This document shows, piece after piece, positions 34,537 to 43,621 of a stretch of DNA of 62,666 bases (position 1 is its first letter; each line of letters starts with the position of its first letter). The position numbers and the translations under genes were made by a program. This DNA is from Hyphomicrobiales bacterium (GTDB lineage: Bacteria; Pseudomonadota; Alphaproteobacteria; Rhizobiales; Xanthobacteraceae). The notes beneath the pieces were generated by a model that was given only the letters and a program-made list of their open reading frames with translations, ran no database searches and had not been told where the DNA came from. Where the stretch lies: NCBI GenBank assembly GCA_013911975.1, contig JACESF010000020.1:1-62666 (forward strand), given 5' to 3'.

Positions 34537-36510
34537 CTACCGCGCCGCCACTTTGTCGCCCAGGCCCGCACCGCGCAGCATCTGGTCGGCGGTGGGCAGG
34601 TTCTGGCGCGGCATCACGCCGAGCATGGGCGCGACGCGCTCGACGATCTTGGCGGCGGTGGGCGCCGCGTTCCAGCCCGAGGTGGCATAGCCGTGGGTCT
34701 CGGGCAGGGGCTGCGGCTCGTCCAGCATCACCAGGACAAGATACTGCGGCTTGTCCATGGGGAAGACCGCGGTGAAGGAGGTGAGCAGCTTGGTCTTGGA
34801 ATAGCGCCCGTTCACCACCTTCTCGGCGGTGCCGGTCTTGCCGCCCACCAGGTATCCGGGAACCTCGGCCTTGCGTGCGCTGCCCGCTTCCGCGTTCAGG
34901 CGGAACAGGTAGCGCATCTTGTCTGAGGTCTCGGGCTTCAGCACCTGCTTGGCGAGCGCATCCGCCTCGGCGGGGGTGCGCTTGAGGAAGGTCGGCGGAA
35001 TGAGCCGGCCGCCGTTCACCAGGGCATTCACCGCCATCACCGCCTGGAGCGGGGCGACGGACAGGCCGTGGCCGAAGGCGATGGTGGCCGAGTTCAGCTC
35101 GCCCCAGCGCTTGGGCACGATGGGCTCGGCGCTTTCAGGCAGCTCGGTGCGCAGCCGGTCGAGCTGGCCCATCTTGCGCAGGAACGTCTTGTGCGCCTCC
35201 ACGCCCAGCGCCAGCACCATCTTGGCGGTGCCGATATTGGACGAGACGAGGAAGATCTCCGGCACGGAGAGGACGCGGTTCTCCGCGTGGTAGTCGTGGA
35301 TGGAGAACCGGCCGAACGACAGGGCGCCGCGCGCGTCGAAGGACGAGTTGAGGCCGATCTTGCCGGAATCCAGCGCCATGGCGAAGGACAGCGCCTTGAA
35401 GGTGGAGCCCATCTCGAACACGCCGGTGGTGAGGCGGTTGAGATAGGCGTCGTCCTTCGGGTTGCCGCCCACGTTCGGATCGAAGTCCGGCAGGGAGACC
35501 AGCGAGATGATCTCGCCGGTGCGCACGTCCGTGACCACGCCCATGGCGGCCTTCGCCTTGAACTTCTCGCGCGCCTTGGCCAGTTCGTCGCGCACCGCGT
35601 TCTGCACGCGCACGTCCATGGAAAGCTGGACCGGCTCCTGCTGCCGGTCGGTGGCGAGGCCCGCGAGGTGCAGCTCGGCAAGGCCCGAGCCGTCCACATA
35701 CTTCTCGATGCCGGCGATGCCCTGGTTGTCCACGTTCACGGCGCCGAGCACGTGGGAGAGGGTGGGGCCGTCGGGATAGACGCGCCGGTTCTCGCGCACG
35801 AAGCCGATGCCCGGCAGGCCGAGCCGGTAGATGGCGCGCTGCTGGGCCGGGGTGATCTCGCGCTTCAGCCAGGCGAAGCCCTTGCCGGAATTGAGGCGCG
35901 TGCGCACCTCCGCCACGTCCAGGTCGGGCAGCACCTTCAGGAGCCCTTCCAGCGCCTCGTCGGGATCGATGAGGCGGCGCGGCTCGGCGAACAGCGAGGG
36001 CGACTTCACGTCGATGGCCACCGTGTCGCCGTTGCGGTCGATGATGTCGGGGCGCGCGGAGGACACGGCGGAGCCGCCGGCGCGCTCGCCGTTCGGGTCC
36101 GCGAAAGTCGCCAGGAGCGACAGGCGCACGCCCACCGCGATGAAGATGATGCTGAACGCCGCCACGATGAGCTTCAGGCGCGCCCGCGTCAGGGTTTCGG
36201 CATCGGCCCGGTCCATCCCGAACAGCGCCCGGACCAGCCCGCGCGCGAACGAGAAGGCGAAGCGCACCAGCCCCACGGCGAGGCGAATGACGCCCATGAC
36301 GATGCCGTAAATGATGCGCGCCACCCGGTGGGTGAGGCCGAGATAGACCTCCACCACGGCGGACACCACCGCCATGACGAGGCGGCCCAGCAGGCGCCCC
36401 ACGAAGCCCGCCGCCACCGCCACGAAGCGGGGCACGGGGATGCGCGGCAGCCGCGACAAATCGGGCTTGGGAAGCGGGAACCGGGGCAGGTTGAATGAGG
36501 GCAGGTTCAT
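34537..36510 (-). CDS. ftsI: Division-specific transpeptidase FtsI (PBP3) with N-terminal extension
   Basis: 657 residues. The catalytic transpeptidase motifs are Ser369 in GSTFK, SSN in FLVSSNIG, and KTG in GGKTGTAEK; the class B dimerisation region precedes them. The main membrane anchor is LIVAAFSIIFIAVGVRL near residue 120. Before it lies an unusual extension of about 110 residues: a Pro/Phe-rich start (LPSFNLPRFPLPKPDL) and several hydrophobic or amphipathic stretches. Alphaproteobacterial FtsI is usually about 570-600 residues. The ATG at 36510 lies 11 bases after ftsL, and the longer open frame upstream is only the ftsL shadow. Confidence 0.95.
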   Translation of the reverse strand: MNLPSFNLPRFPLPKPDLSRLPRIPVPRFVAVAAGFVGRLLGRLVMAVVSAVVEVYLGLTHRVARIIYGIVMGVIRLAVGLVRFAFSFARGLVRALFGMDRADAETLTRARLKLIVAAFSIIFIAVGVRLSLLATFADPNGERAGGSAVSSARPDIIDRNGDTVAIDVKSPSLFAEPRRLIDPDEALEGLLKVLPDLDVAEVRTRLNSGKGFAWLKREITPAQQRAIYRLGLPGIGFVRENRRVYPDGPTLSHVLGAVNVDNQGIAGIEKYVDGSGLAELHLAGLATDRQQEPVQLSMDVRVQNAVRDELAKAREKFKAKAAMGVVTDVRTGEIISLVSLPDFDPNVGGNPKDDAYLNRLTTGVFEMGSTFKALSFAMALDSGKIGLNSSFDARGALSFGRFSIHDYHAENRVLSVPEIFLVSSNIGTAKMVLALGVEAHKTFLRKMGQLDRLRTELPESAEPIVPKRWGELNSATIAFGHGLSVAPLQAVMAVNALVNGGRLIPPTFLKRTPAEADALAKQVLKPETSDKMRYLFRLNAEAGSARKAEVPGYLVGGKTGTAEKVVNGRYSKTKLLTSFTAVFPMDKPQYLVLVMLDEPQPLPETHGYATSGWNAAPTAAKIVERVAPMLGVMPRQNLPTADQMLRGAGLGDKVAAR

Positions 36511-36521
36511 GGAAGTGCGCC

Positions 36522-37217
36522 TCAACGCCCGCTGGAGGGAACGACGGGACCGAAGAAGCTGCCGATGCCGCGCACCAGCCCTTCCACGGGATTGGCGGCC
36601 GGCGGCGGAGGCGCGACGGCGACCGGCTCGGACGGCGCCGTGCCCGGCCCGGCGCCCGGCGGCGGCGCGGAGTGGGCAGCCGTGACCGGACGCGGCGCCG
36701 TGGCGGCGGCCCCCGGCGCGGGCGCGGGCTTCGGGGCGGAAACAGGCGCGGAGGCGGGGCGCAGGGCGGAGGTGGCGGGCAGCACGGCCGCACCCCCGTT
36801 TCCGCCGCCCGCCGACGGGCCGGGGCCCGGCGTGGCGGCGGCGGCGGCGGGCGCCCGGTCGGGCTTGCCGATGGAAGAGGTGATGAGCGGCACGTCGGTC
36901 AGCGCCTCGATCATGCCGCCGATGCCGTCGCCCCCGCCCGCGGGCTTGGCGGACAGGTCGTCGAGGGTGGACATGGAATCCACCGCCAGCACCTGAAGAT
37001 CGAGATGGCGCTGCACAAGGCCCTGCACATAGAGCGGCGAGGTGCGGCGCGCCCATTCCGCGCGCAGCACGGCGATGGCGTCGCGCTCGGCGCGGATCGC
37101 CTGGCGCAGGTGGGCGAGGCGCTCGGCGTCAGCCGTGGAGGCGTATTTTACCTGATACACCACGGCGGCGGTCACGAGCAGCGCCACGACCATCACAAGG
37201 TTGGCGATGCGAAACAT
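36522..37217 (-). CDS. ftsL: Cell-division protein FtsL-like, long Pro/Ala tail
   Basis: 231 residues. A single N-terminal membrane helix (IANLVMVVALLVTAAVVYQV) is followed by a coiled coil (about 25-65) and the conserved short motif RTSPLYVQGLVQRHLDLQVL, as in alphaproteobacterial FtsL. Canonical proteins end near residue 110-130; here a Pro/Ala/Gly-rich tail of about 110 residues follows, ending in GIGSFFGPVVPSSGR. FtsL joins FtsB and FtsQ to activate FtsWI. The position between rsmH and ftsI is diagnostic. Confidence 0.9.
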   Translation of the reverse strand: MFRIANLVMVVALLVTAAVVYQVKYASTADAERLAHLRQAIRAERDAIAVLRAEWARRTSPLYVQGLVQRHLDLQVLAVDSMSTLDDLSAKPAGGGDGIGGMIEALTDVPLITSSIGKPDRAPAAAAATPGPGPSAGGGNGGAAVLPATSALRPASAPVSAPKPAPAPGAAATAPRPVTAAHSAPPPGAGPGTAPSEPVAVAPPPPAANPVEGLVRGIGSFFGPVVPSSGR

Positions 37218-37223
37218 TCAGCT

Positions 37224-38255
37224 TCATCTCCGCCCGCGGCGTTGCATGGGTTTCGGGCGCAGGCCCGGAAGGTCGCCCTCCCCATGCGCCGCCGCCTCGG
37301 TCCGTTCTGCCGCGCGCAGCTTCGCCGAGCGCGCGCGGGGATTGGATTCGGTCTCCTCGGGCCGGGGCTCCACCGCCCCTTTCGCCAGGAGGCGGAAGGA
37401 GGGTGCCGGACCTTCGGCTTGCGGCATGTGGCGCGACGCGGAGGGCGCCTTGCTCCGGTTTGCCAGAAAAGTCTTAACGATCCGGTCTTCCAGCGAGTGG
37501 AACGTGACCACCACGAGGTGCCCGCCGGGCTTCAGCGCCCGCTCGGCGGCCGCCAGCGCGGTCACGAGTTCGTCAAGCTCGGCGTTCACCGCGATGCGCA
37601 ACCCCTGGAAGGTGCGGGTGGCGGGGTGGATCTCGCCCGGCTTGGCGCGGATGACGCGCGAGACGATGTCCGCGAGCTGCCCCGTGCGGGTGATGGGCGC
37701 CTCGGCCCGGGCGCGCACGATGGCGCGGGCGATGGGACGCGACAGGCGCTCCTCGCCCAGGGTGAAGAGGACGTGCGCAAGCTCCTCCTCCTCCAGCTCC
37801 GCCACGAGGTCGGCGGCGCTCGGCCCGTCATTGCCCATGCGCATGTCGAGCGGGCCGTCGCGGCGGAAGGAGAAGCCGCGCTCGGCCTCGTCGAGCTGCA
37901 TGGAGGAGACGCCGATGTCGAGCACCACGCCGTCCAGCGGCGCGAAGCCTTCTTCCTGCGCGAGGATGTCGAGATCGGAGAAGCGGCCCTGCACAAGGCG
38001 CAGGCGCCCGGCGGACTCCGCCACGAGGCCCGCGCCGCCGGCGATGGCGGTGGGGTCTCGGTCGATGGCCATGAGGCGGCAGTCTGCCGCCTGGAGGATG
38101 GCCCGGCTGTAGCCTCCCGCGCCGAAGGTGCCGTCCACATAGGAACCGGCATCCTTCGGCGCGAGGTGCGCGAGAACTTCAGCCAGCATGACGGGAAGGT
38201 GACGGGCCGGTCCGCCTGCGGCGTCGGTGGGCCCGACCCCGCGGCCCGATTTCAT
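37224..38255 (-). CDS. rsmH: 16S rRNA (cytosine1402-N4)-methyltransferase
   Basis: 343 residues. The RsmH/MraW fold is clear: [26 protein letters not shown] (SAM-binding), [38 protein letters not shown] and [13 protein letters not shown]. The C-terminal tail is basic. The ATG at 38255 overlaps the mraZ stop by four bases. It modifies C1402 in the ribosomal P site. Confidence 0.96.
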   Translation of the reverse strand: MKSGRGVGPTDAAGGPARHLPVMLAEVLAHLAPKDAGSYVDGTFGAGGYSRAILQAADCRLMAIDRDPTAIAGGAGLVAESAGRLRLVQGRFSDLDILAQEEGFAPLDGVVLDIGVSSMQLDEAERGFSFRRDGPLDMRMGNDGPSAADLVAELEEEELAHVLFTLGEERLSRPIARAIVRARAEAPITRTGQLADIVSRVIRAKPGEIHPATRTFQGLRIAVNAELDELVTALAAAERALKPGGHLVVVTFHSLEDRIVKTFLANRSKAPSASRHMPQAEGPAPSFRLLAKGAVEPRPEETESNPRARSAKLRAAERTEAAAHGEGDLPGLRPKPMQRRGRR

Positions 38256-38722
38256 CCCTTGCTGCCTCCACTCTCCGCATTGGAGCCGAGCGAGCGCCTG
38301 AGCAGACGCACCTTGTCCTTGGCCTCGGCAAGGTGCGCGCGCAGGCGCTCGGGCTCCCAGATCCTGAACTTGTGGCCCAGCCCCACGAACGACACGGTGT
38401 CCGTGATGGCCGCATGGGCCTTGAGCGTCTCGGTCAGCACCACCCGGCCTTCCGGGTCCACCCGCAAGGTCTCGCTGGTGCCGTAGAGCGCCGCCGATAA
38501 TTCCTCCCGCGCTTCCGAATAGGGCGGAAAGCGCGCGATGAGGGTGTCGATCTCCTCCAGAAGCCGGGTTCCGCCGGCATCCAGCGCCGGTTCCGCAAGG
38601 CTCGGATGGCAATAGAGCGTGTCCGCGCCCTCCCGACCCAGCACCGCGCGATAGGGCGCCGGGATGGAGACCCGGCCCTTCGCGTCGAGGCGCATGGTGT
38701 AGGTGGACACGAAGCGATCCAT
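38252..38722 (-). CDS. mraZ: Transcriptional regulator MraZ
   Basis: 156 residues with two SpoVT/AbrB-like halves: [20 protein letters not shown] and [18 protein letters not shown], the DxKGR/DxxGR motifs of MraZ. It binds DNA and controls its own operon. The start MDRFVSTYT at 38722 matches the family; an ATG at 38776 would add 18 residues. It is the first gene of the division/cell-wall operon and lies downstream of four TGGGN repeats. Confidence 0.95.
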   Translation of the reverse strand: MDRFVSTYTMRLDAKGRVSIPAPYRAVLGREGADTLYCHPSLAEPALDAGGTRLLEEIDTLIARFPPYSEAREELSAALYGTSETLRVDPEGRVVLTETLKAHAAITDTVSFVGLGHKFRIWEPERLRAHLAEAKDKVRLLRRSLGSNAESGGSKG

Positions 38723-38834
38723 GACGCTCGCGCTGCCCCTTTGTGCCGAACCGCTGATGACCGCAACGCCCCCCATCCGCGCCGGCCAAGCCGGGCTGCG
38801 CCGAACACGCCGCCGGAGCGGACATCGGATCGCA

Positions 38835-38875
38835 TGGGTGAGTTTGGGTTAACATGGGATAATGTGGGCCGTCAA
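38835..38875 (-). promoter_or_regulatory. Pmra promoter with four MraZ-type TGGGN repeats
   Basis: On the plus strand TGGGT, TGGGT, TGGGA and TGGGC start at 38835, 38845, 38855 and 38865, an exact 10-bp phase with 5-base spacers, as in described MraZ operators. On the minus strand TTGACG (38870-38875) and TTAACC (38847-38852), 17 bases apart, form a promoter toward mraZ which the repeats cover. A further TGGGA at 38886 is one base out of phase. Confidence 0.8.
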
Positions 38876-38970
38876 TGAATCGCCATGGGATGAGACGGTC
38901 ATTTACCGGCGATATACCTTAAGAAACGTTGAACCCGGCGGGGGTGGCGGCGCCGGAAGAGAGGACGGGG

Positions 38971-39687
38971 ATGACCCCAATCGGATTGATCGGCGGGGCG
39001 GGCATGGGGCTTGTCCTGGGCGGCCCGCTGGGCGCGCTCCTGGGAGCGCTCGCGGGCCATGTGCTGGACCGGCTGCTGGCCCCCGCCCCGCGCCCGGCGG
39101 CCTTCTCCATCGCCCTCATCGCGCTCTCGGCCAAGATGGCGAAGGCGGACGGCGTGGTGGTGCCGCTGGAGGTGAAGGCGTTCCGCGAGGTGTTCGACAT
39201 CCCGCCCGAGGAACTGGCCGGGGTGGCCAGGGTCTATGACCTCGCCAAGCAGGACACGGCGGGCTTCGAGGCCTATGCCCGCCAGATCGGCACCCTGTTC
39301 GCCGACGAGCCGGAAACCCGGGAGGACCTGCTGGACGCGCTGTTCCACGTGGCCAAGGCCGACCACGCCCTCCACGAGGACGAACTGGTCTTCCTGAAGG
39401 AGGTGGCGCGGCTGCTGGGGTTCGAGGGCACCGCCTATGACCGCATCGAGGCGCGCCATGTGCGCCGGCCGGGCGATCCCTACGCTGTGCTGGACCTGGG
39501 GCCCGAGGCGAGCGACATGGAGGTGAAGGCCCGCTGGCGCACGCTGGTGGGCGAGCACCATCCCGACCGGTTGGCGGCGCGCGGGCTTCCGCCCGCCGCC
39601 GTCAAGCTGGCCAACGACCGGGTGGCGGCGGTGAACGCCGCCTACCAGGCCATCGTGAAGACACGCGCACAGACGCACGAGGCATGA
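38971..39687 (+). CDS. TerB/J-domain protein (DjlA-like)
   Basis: 238 residues. A Gly-rich hydrophobic N-terminus (LIGGAGMGLVLGGPLGALLGALAGHVL) is followed by a TerB-like helical domain (about 35-150) and a C-terminal J domain (about 168-238; PYAVLDLGPEASDMEVKARWRTLVGEHHPDRL) with the essential HPD motif. This is the DjlA arrangement: a membrane-anchored DnaK co-chaperone. The ATG at 38971 follows GAGGACGGGG. It is divergent from mraZ and one base upstream of the amidase gene. Confidence 0.88.
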   Translation: MTPIGLIGGAGMGLVLGGPLGALLGALAGHVLDRLLAPAPRPAAFSIALIALSAKMAKADGVVVPLEVKAFREVFDIPPEELAGVARVYDLAKQDTAGFEAYARQIGTLFADEPETREDLLDALFHVAKADHALHEDELVFLKEVARLLGFEGTAYDRIEARHVRRPGDPYAVLDLGPEASDMEVKARWRTLVGEHHPDRLAARGLPPAAVKLANDRVAAVNAAYQAIVKTRAQTHEA

Positions 39688-39688
39688 A

Positions 39689-40483
39689 ATGACCGCCCCG
39701 GATATCTTCCAGCCGGACGCCTTCCGCCCGGACAGCCGCCTCGTGGCCGCCCTCGCCCCCTCCCCCAATCACGGGGACCGGCGCTCGGACATCGACATGC
39801 TGGTCCTGCACTATACCGGCATGGCGCGCGCGGAGGACGCGGTGGAGCGTCTGCGCGCCCCCACGGCCGAGGTCTCCGCCCATTATGTGGTGCTGGAGGA
39901 CGGCACCATCGTCCAGATGGTGCCCGAGGCCCGGCGCGCGTGGCACGCGGGGGTGGCGAGCTGGGAGGGCGTCACCGACATCAATTCCCGCTCCATCGGC
40001 ATCGAGATCGCCAATCCGGGGCATGCCCTGGGCTATCCCGCCTTCCCGGAGGCGCAGATCGTCTCCGTGGCCGCGCTCGCCCAGGACATCCTCGCCCGCA
40101 ATCCCGCCATCCGCGCGGACCGCGTGCTCGCCCATTCGGACGTGGCGCCGCTGCGCAAGGACGATCCGGGCGAGAAATTCCCCTGGCACCTGCTGCACCA
40201 TGCCGGGGTGGGCCACCTGGTGCACGAGGCGCCGGAACAGGGCGGGCGCTTCTTCATGCGCGGCGACGGCGGCGAGCCGGTGGCGGCGCTGCAATCCATG
40301 CTCGCGCTCTACGGCTACGGCATCGCCGTGACCGGCATCTATGACGAAGAGACGGAAGCGGTGGTGCGCGCCTTCCAGCGTCACTTCCGCCGCGCCAAGG
40401 TGGACGGGGTGGCGGACGCCTCCACCATCATGACCTTGCGCCAATTGATCCTGACCCGCCCTTCGCCCGACGCGGCGGTATGA
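39689..40483 (+). CDS. N-acetylmuramoyl-L-alanine amidase (Amidase_2, AmiD/AmpD type)
   Basis: 264 residues. The Amidase_2 domain (about 33-165) shows zinc ligands His41 (LVLHYTGM) and the His in VLAHSDVAP plus the catalytic lysine region DPGEKFPWHLL; a C-terminal peptidoglycan-binding domain (about 185-255; EPVAALQSMLALYGYGI) follows. There is no signal peptide, so it is either cytosolic (recycling of anhydro-muropeptides, like AmpD) or exported by another route. One base separates it from the TerB/J gene, so the two are co-translated. Confidence 0.9.
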   Translation: MTAPDIFQPDAFRPDSRLVAALAPSPNHGDRRSDIDMLVLHYTGMARAEDAVERLRAPTAEVSAHYVVLEDGTIVQMVPEARRAWHAGVASWEGVTDINSRSIGIEIANPGHALGYPAFPEAQIVSVAALAQDILARNPAIRADRVLAHSDVAPLRKDDPGEKFPWHLLHHAGVGHLVHEAPEQGGRFFMRGDGGEPVAALQSMLALYGYGIAVTGIYDEETEAVVRAFQRHFRRAKVDGVADASTIMTLRQLILTRPSPDAAV

Positions 40484-40494
40484 TGCCGCGCGGA

Positions 40495-40627
40495 ACGCCG
40501 CCCCGCCCTTGACGTGGCGCGGTGATGCCGTCGGCACCGGCCGGTGCCGAGGGGGCTTCGCTCAAACGCCGCGCGGGCTCGGGACGCCGCCCCCGCCCTT
40601 GACGTGGCGGCGCGGCGCGGCCATTGG
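40495..40627 (+). promoter_or_regulatory. rnpB promoter, with a duplicated -35 segment
   Basis: TTGACG (40599-40604), 17 bases, CATTGG (40622-40627) places the transcription start at about 40634, exactly the predicted 5' end of RNase P RNA. The segment CCCGCCCTTGACGTGGCG occurs twice, within 40495-40519 and 40585-40609, about 90 bp apart, so a second upstream -35 element is present. Confidence 0.65.
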
Positions 40628-40632
40628 TGCGC

Positions 40633-41005
40633 CACCAGTCGGCCGGGCGGCCGCGGCGCGCGAGCGTCGAGGAAAGTCCGGGCTCCACGGAGACACGGTG
40701 CCGGATAACGTCCGGCGGGGGCGACCCTAGGGAAAGTGCCACAGAAATCAAACCACCCGCGCGTGCGCGGGCCAGGGTGAAACGGTGGGGTAAGAGCCCA
40801 CCGCGCGACCGGCAACGGAAGCGGCACGGCAAACCCCACCGGGAGCAAAGTCGAATAGGGACGGCATCCCTTGGGAAAGCCCTGTCTTCGGGCCGCCGTC
40901 CGGGTTGACTGCTCGAGGCGCCGGGCAACCGGCGTCCCAGATGAATGGCCGCCACGCGGGCGCAAGCCCGCCGTACAGAACCCGGCTTACAGGCCGGCTG
41001 GTGCC
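40633..41005 (+). ncRNA. rnpB: RNase P RNA (type A)
   Basis: About 373 nucleotides. The conserved core is visible: GAGGAAAGTCCGGGCTCC (P4 5' strand region), AGGGAAAGTGCCACAGAAA, and the 3' CAGAACCCGGCTTAC with ACAG. The ends CACCAG and CTGGTG pair as P1. It matures the 5' ends of tRNAs. A promoter and a terminator flank it. Confidence 0.95.
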
Positions 41006-41006
41006 T

Positions 41007-41035
41007 AAAAGGGCGTCCCTCGGGGCGCCCTTTTT
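41007..41035 (+). terminator. rnpB terminator
   Basis: AAAA, a 9-bp stem GGGCGTCCC/GGGGCGCCC (one G-U pair), then TTTTT directly after RNase P RNA. Confidence 0.9.
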
Positions 41036-41048
41036 CGCAGGCGCGGCG

Positions 41049-41537
41049 TCACGCGATCCCGAGATAGTCCTTTTTGCCGATGGGCAGGCCCGCCTGGCGC
41101 AGGATGGCGTGGGCGGTGGCGAGGTGGAAGAAGAAGTTCGGCAGCATGAAGTGCGCGGGATAGTCGGCGCCGCTGAGGGTGAGGATGCGCAGGTCGATGC
41201 TGCGCTCCTCCGCCCCGTCGAACAGGTCGGGCGTCGCCGTCTCCACGAAGGCGATGGTGCGGGCGATGCGGTCCTTCAGGTCCGCGAGCGTGGTCTCGGT
41301 GTCGGGAAAGCTCGGCGCCGTCAGGCCGGTCAGGCGCTGGATGGAGCCCTTGGCGGTGTCGCTGGCGCGCTGCACCTGGCCCGAGAGCGGCAGCATGTCC
41401 GGGGCGAGGCAGGCATTGACCAGCGTGGCGGGATCGATCCCGCGCTCGGCGGCGAAGGCTTCCGCCTTGTCCATGTAGGCGGACAAGGTGGTGAGGCCCC
41501 GGACCAGGACCGGGACGGTATAGGCATAGATCGACAT
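41049..41537 (-). CDS. DUF1993-family protein
   Basis: A 162-residue helical protein starting MSIYAYTVPVLVRGLTTLSAYMDKA, the standard start of the DUF1993 family, with histidines in MLPNFFFHLATAHAILR. The family resembles DinB-like four-helix bundles. The function is unknown. It stands alone between rnpB and the cytochrome gene. Confidence 0.85.
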   Translation of the reverse strand: MSIYAYTVPVLVRGLTTLSAYMDKAEAFAAERGIDPATLVNACLAPDMLPLSGQVQRASDTAKGSIQRLTGLTAPSFPDTETTLADLKDRIARTIAFVETATPDLFDGAEERSIDLRILTLSGADYPAHFMLPNFFFHLATAHAILRQAGLPIGKKDYLGIA

Positions 41538-41656
41538 GGTGGAAATCCCTCGCGGCGGTGCCACAGCACGCCCCCGCGAGGGACTTAATCACTCCGCCGC
41601 CCCGTACAAGCCGCGACGCAGCGGAAGGCGGAGGGGCGCACGAGCCCCCCTCAGGC

Positions 41657-43621
41657 TCACTTGGTCGAGGCGTTGAACTGGGGGGCGCCCAGTTGCAGGG
41701 TCTGCACCACCTGCTGGCCGAAATTGGTGAGCAGCGAATATTGCTCCGCCACCACCGTGTTCGGCTTCGCCGTCACCAGCGGGCAATAGGCAACGATGAG
41801 CGCATTGGCCACGTCCGCCCGGCGCGCCTTCGGGTTCTGCTGGAGCAGCGTGGTGGCGAAGCGTGTCGCCGCGTCGCCCGTGACGGGAATGGCGGGCTTG
41901 CCCACCAGCGTCACCGCCGCGTCCACCAGCGCCTTGGGCACCAGCTTGGCGTTGTTCGGATCGGGGCAGGTGAGCTGCGCCGCGATCTGCGTGGGCTGGC
42001 GCGCCACCAGCGAGGTGCCCGTGGGCGTCGCCCAGATGGTGGAGACCGGCGGCATGGAGGCGCCCGGCAGCCCTTCCGAGATGGCGGCCGCCACCTGGAG
42101 CGTGAAGCGGTGCAGTTCGCCCGCCTTCTGCCAGTCGGGAAGCTGGGTCTGGGCCACGACAGGGCAATAGGCGGCGGTCAGCGCATCCACCACCGTGCCC
42201 GCCGAGGTGTCGGAGGCGGCGTTCTGGTAGGCCGCGATGAGGACGCGGGTCTGGCGCTCGCCGCCCTGCATCATCTTGGTGAGCGCGGCCACCGCCTGCG
42301 CGTCCGGCCCCGTATTGCCCGGCGCGCCACCCACCTTGGGGCAGTCGAAGGCGGAGGCCTGCTGGGTGCCGTAGTCCGGCACGTTGGCGGTGGCGCGCCA
42401 CGCCGCCACCATGGCCGGGGTCGCATTCGCGAGGCCGCCATTGTGCCAGGAGGTGCGCACGTAATTCACGAGATCCGCCACCTGCTGGTCGGAGAGGCGA
42501 CCGGCGAAGGTGGGCATGGGACCATAGGTGCCGCCCGCGGGCAGGCCGCCCAGCACCGCCATGATGACGTTGTAGGGCTCGGCGGCCACCACCGCCGGAT
42601 TGTCCTTCAGCGAGGGAATGACGTTGGCATTGCCCGCCCCGCCCGCGCCGTGGCAGGGGGCGCAATTGTCCACATAGGACTGGGCTGCGCGCTGGAACAC
42701 GTCCGCCGGCAGGGGCGAGGCCGCCTGCGGGGCCGGCACGTCCTTCGGGGGCGGGCTGTCCAGAAGATAGGTGACGAGGGCTTCCCGGTCAGCGGGGGTG
42801 AGGTAGGCGAGGCTCTCGCGCACCACTTCCGCCATGGGGCCGAACACCTCGGTCTTTCCGGGCACCGAGCCGTTGGTGAAGAACTGGACCAGGGTGTCCT
42901 TGGTCCAGCCGTCCTTCTTGAGCTGCGCCGAATCGATGCTGGGCGCCCAGAAGCCGTCGATGTCGGCGCCCAGGAAATGCTGCTTCTGCTTCACCGCGCC
43001 CATGAGGTTGCGCGGGGTGTGGCAGTCCGAGCAATGGCCCAGAACCTCGGCGATATAGGCGCCGCGGTTCCACTGGTCGCTCTTGCCGGGGGTCGCCTTC
43101 CAATAGGCGGCGTCGAAGAACAGCTCGCGCCAGGCCAAGAGCCCGAGGCGCACGTTGAAGGGGAACGAGAGCTCGTTCGGCTTGCGCGGTTCCGCCACCG
43201 CGGGAATGCGGCGCACGAACGCCCACAGGGCCTTCAGGTCGTCGTCCGAGATGCCCGTATAGGCATCGAACGGCATGGCGGGATACAGGAACGCCCCGTC
43301 CTTGCGCACGCCGTTGTGCAGGGCGTTCTTGAAGTCGTCGAACGTCCAGGTGCCGATGCCGTAGGTGGGATCGGAGGTGATGTTCACCGAGAACATCGTG
43401 CCGAACGGCGTGTTGAAGGCGAGGTTGCCCGCATAGGGCTTCTTCGGATCGCCGGTATGGCAGGGCATGCAGTCGGCGGCGCGGGCGAGATAGGCGCCCC
43501 GGTCCACGAGGGCCGCGTCGTCGGCGGGCTGCCCTGCGGGAGGCGCGCTCTGGGCGAATGCCGGTGCGGCGAATCCGGCGACCGTGGCCGCCAGGAGTGC
43601 AAGTTTCTTGAAGCCCGCCAT
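41657..43621 (-). CDS. Periplasmic triheme cytochrome c with duplicated C-terminal domain
   Basis: 654 residues. It has a signal peptide MAGFKKLALLAATVAGFAAPAFAQ, then three c-type haem sites CMPCH, CSDCH and CAPCH (about residues 50, 200 and 335), with candidate Met ligands in YPAMPFDAYTG, VFGPMAEVV and YGPMPTFAG. This half matches the cytochrome subunits of membrane alcohol, aldehyde and gluconate dehydrogenases, which pass electrons to quinone or oxidase. An extra C-terminal part of about 230 residues holds two repeats each with a Cys pair (FDCPKV/AYCPVV and LTCPDP/AYCPLV). No dehydrogenase subunit is adjacent. Confidence 0.88.
   Translation of the reverse strand: MAGFKKLALLAATVAGFAAPAFAQSAPPAGQPADDAALVDRGAYLARAADCMPCHTGDPKKPYAGNLAFNTPFGTMFSVNITSDPTYGIGTWTFDDFKNALHNGVRKDGAFLYPAMPFDAYTGISDDDLKALWAFVRRIPAVAEPRKPNELSFPFNVRLGLLAWRELFFDAAYWKATPGKSDQWNRGAYIAEVLGHCSDCHTPRNLMGAVKQKQHFLGADIDGFWAPSIDSAQLKKDGWTKDTLVQFFTNGSVPGKTEVFGPMAEVVRESLAYLTPADREALVTYLLDSPPPKDVPAPQAASPLPADVFQRAAQSYVDNCAPCHGAGGAGNANVIPSLKDNPAVVAAEPYNVIMAVLGGLPAGGTYGPMPTFAGRLSDQQVADLVNYVRTSWHNGGLANATPAMVAAWRATANVPDYGTQQASAFDCPKVGGAPGNTGPDAQAVAALTKMMQGGERQTRVLIAAYQNAASDTSAGTVVDALTAAYCPVVAQTQLPDWQKAGELHRFTLQVAAAISEGLPGASMPPVSTIWATPTGTSLVARQPTQIAAQLTCPDPNNAKLVPKALVDAAVTLVGKPAIPVTGDAATRFATTLLQQNPKARRADVANALIVAYCPLVTAKPNTVVAEQYSLLTNFGQQVVQTLQLGAPQFNASTK

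Noticed and set aside
34537..37056. ftsI as an 839-codon gene
   Set aside because: The additional N-terminal 180 codons are the shadow of ftsL; the ATG at 36510 gives a clean start.
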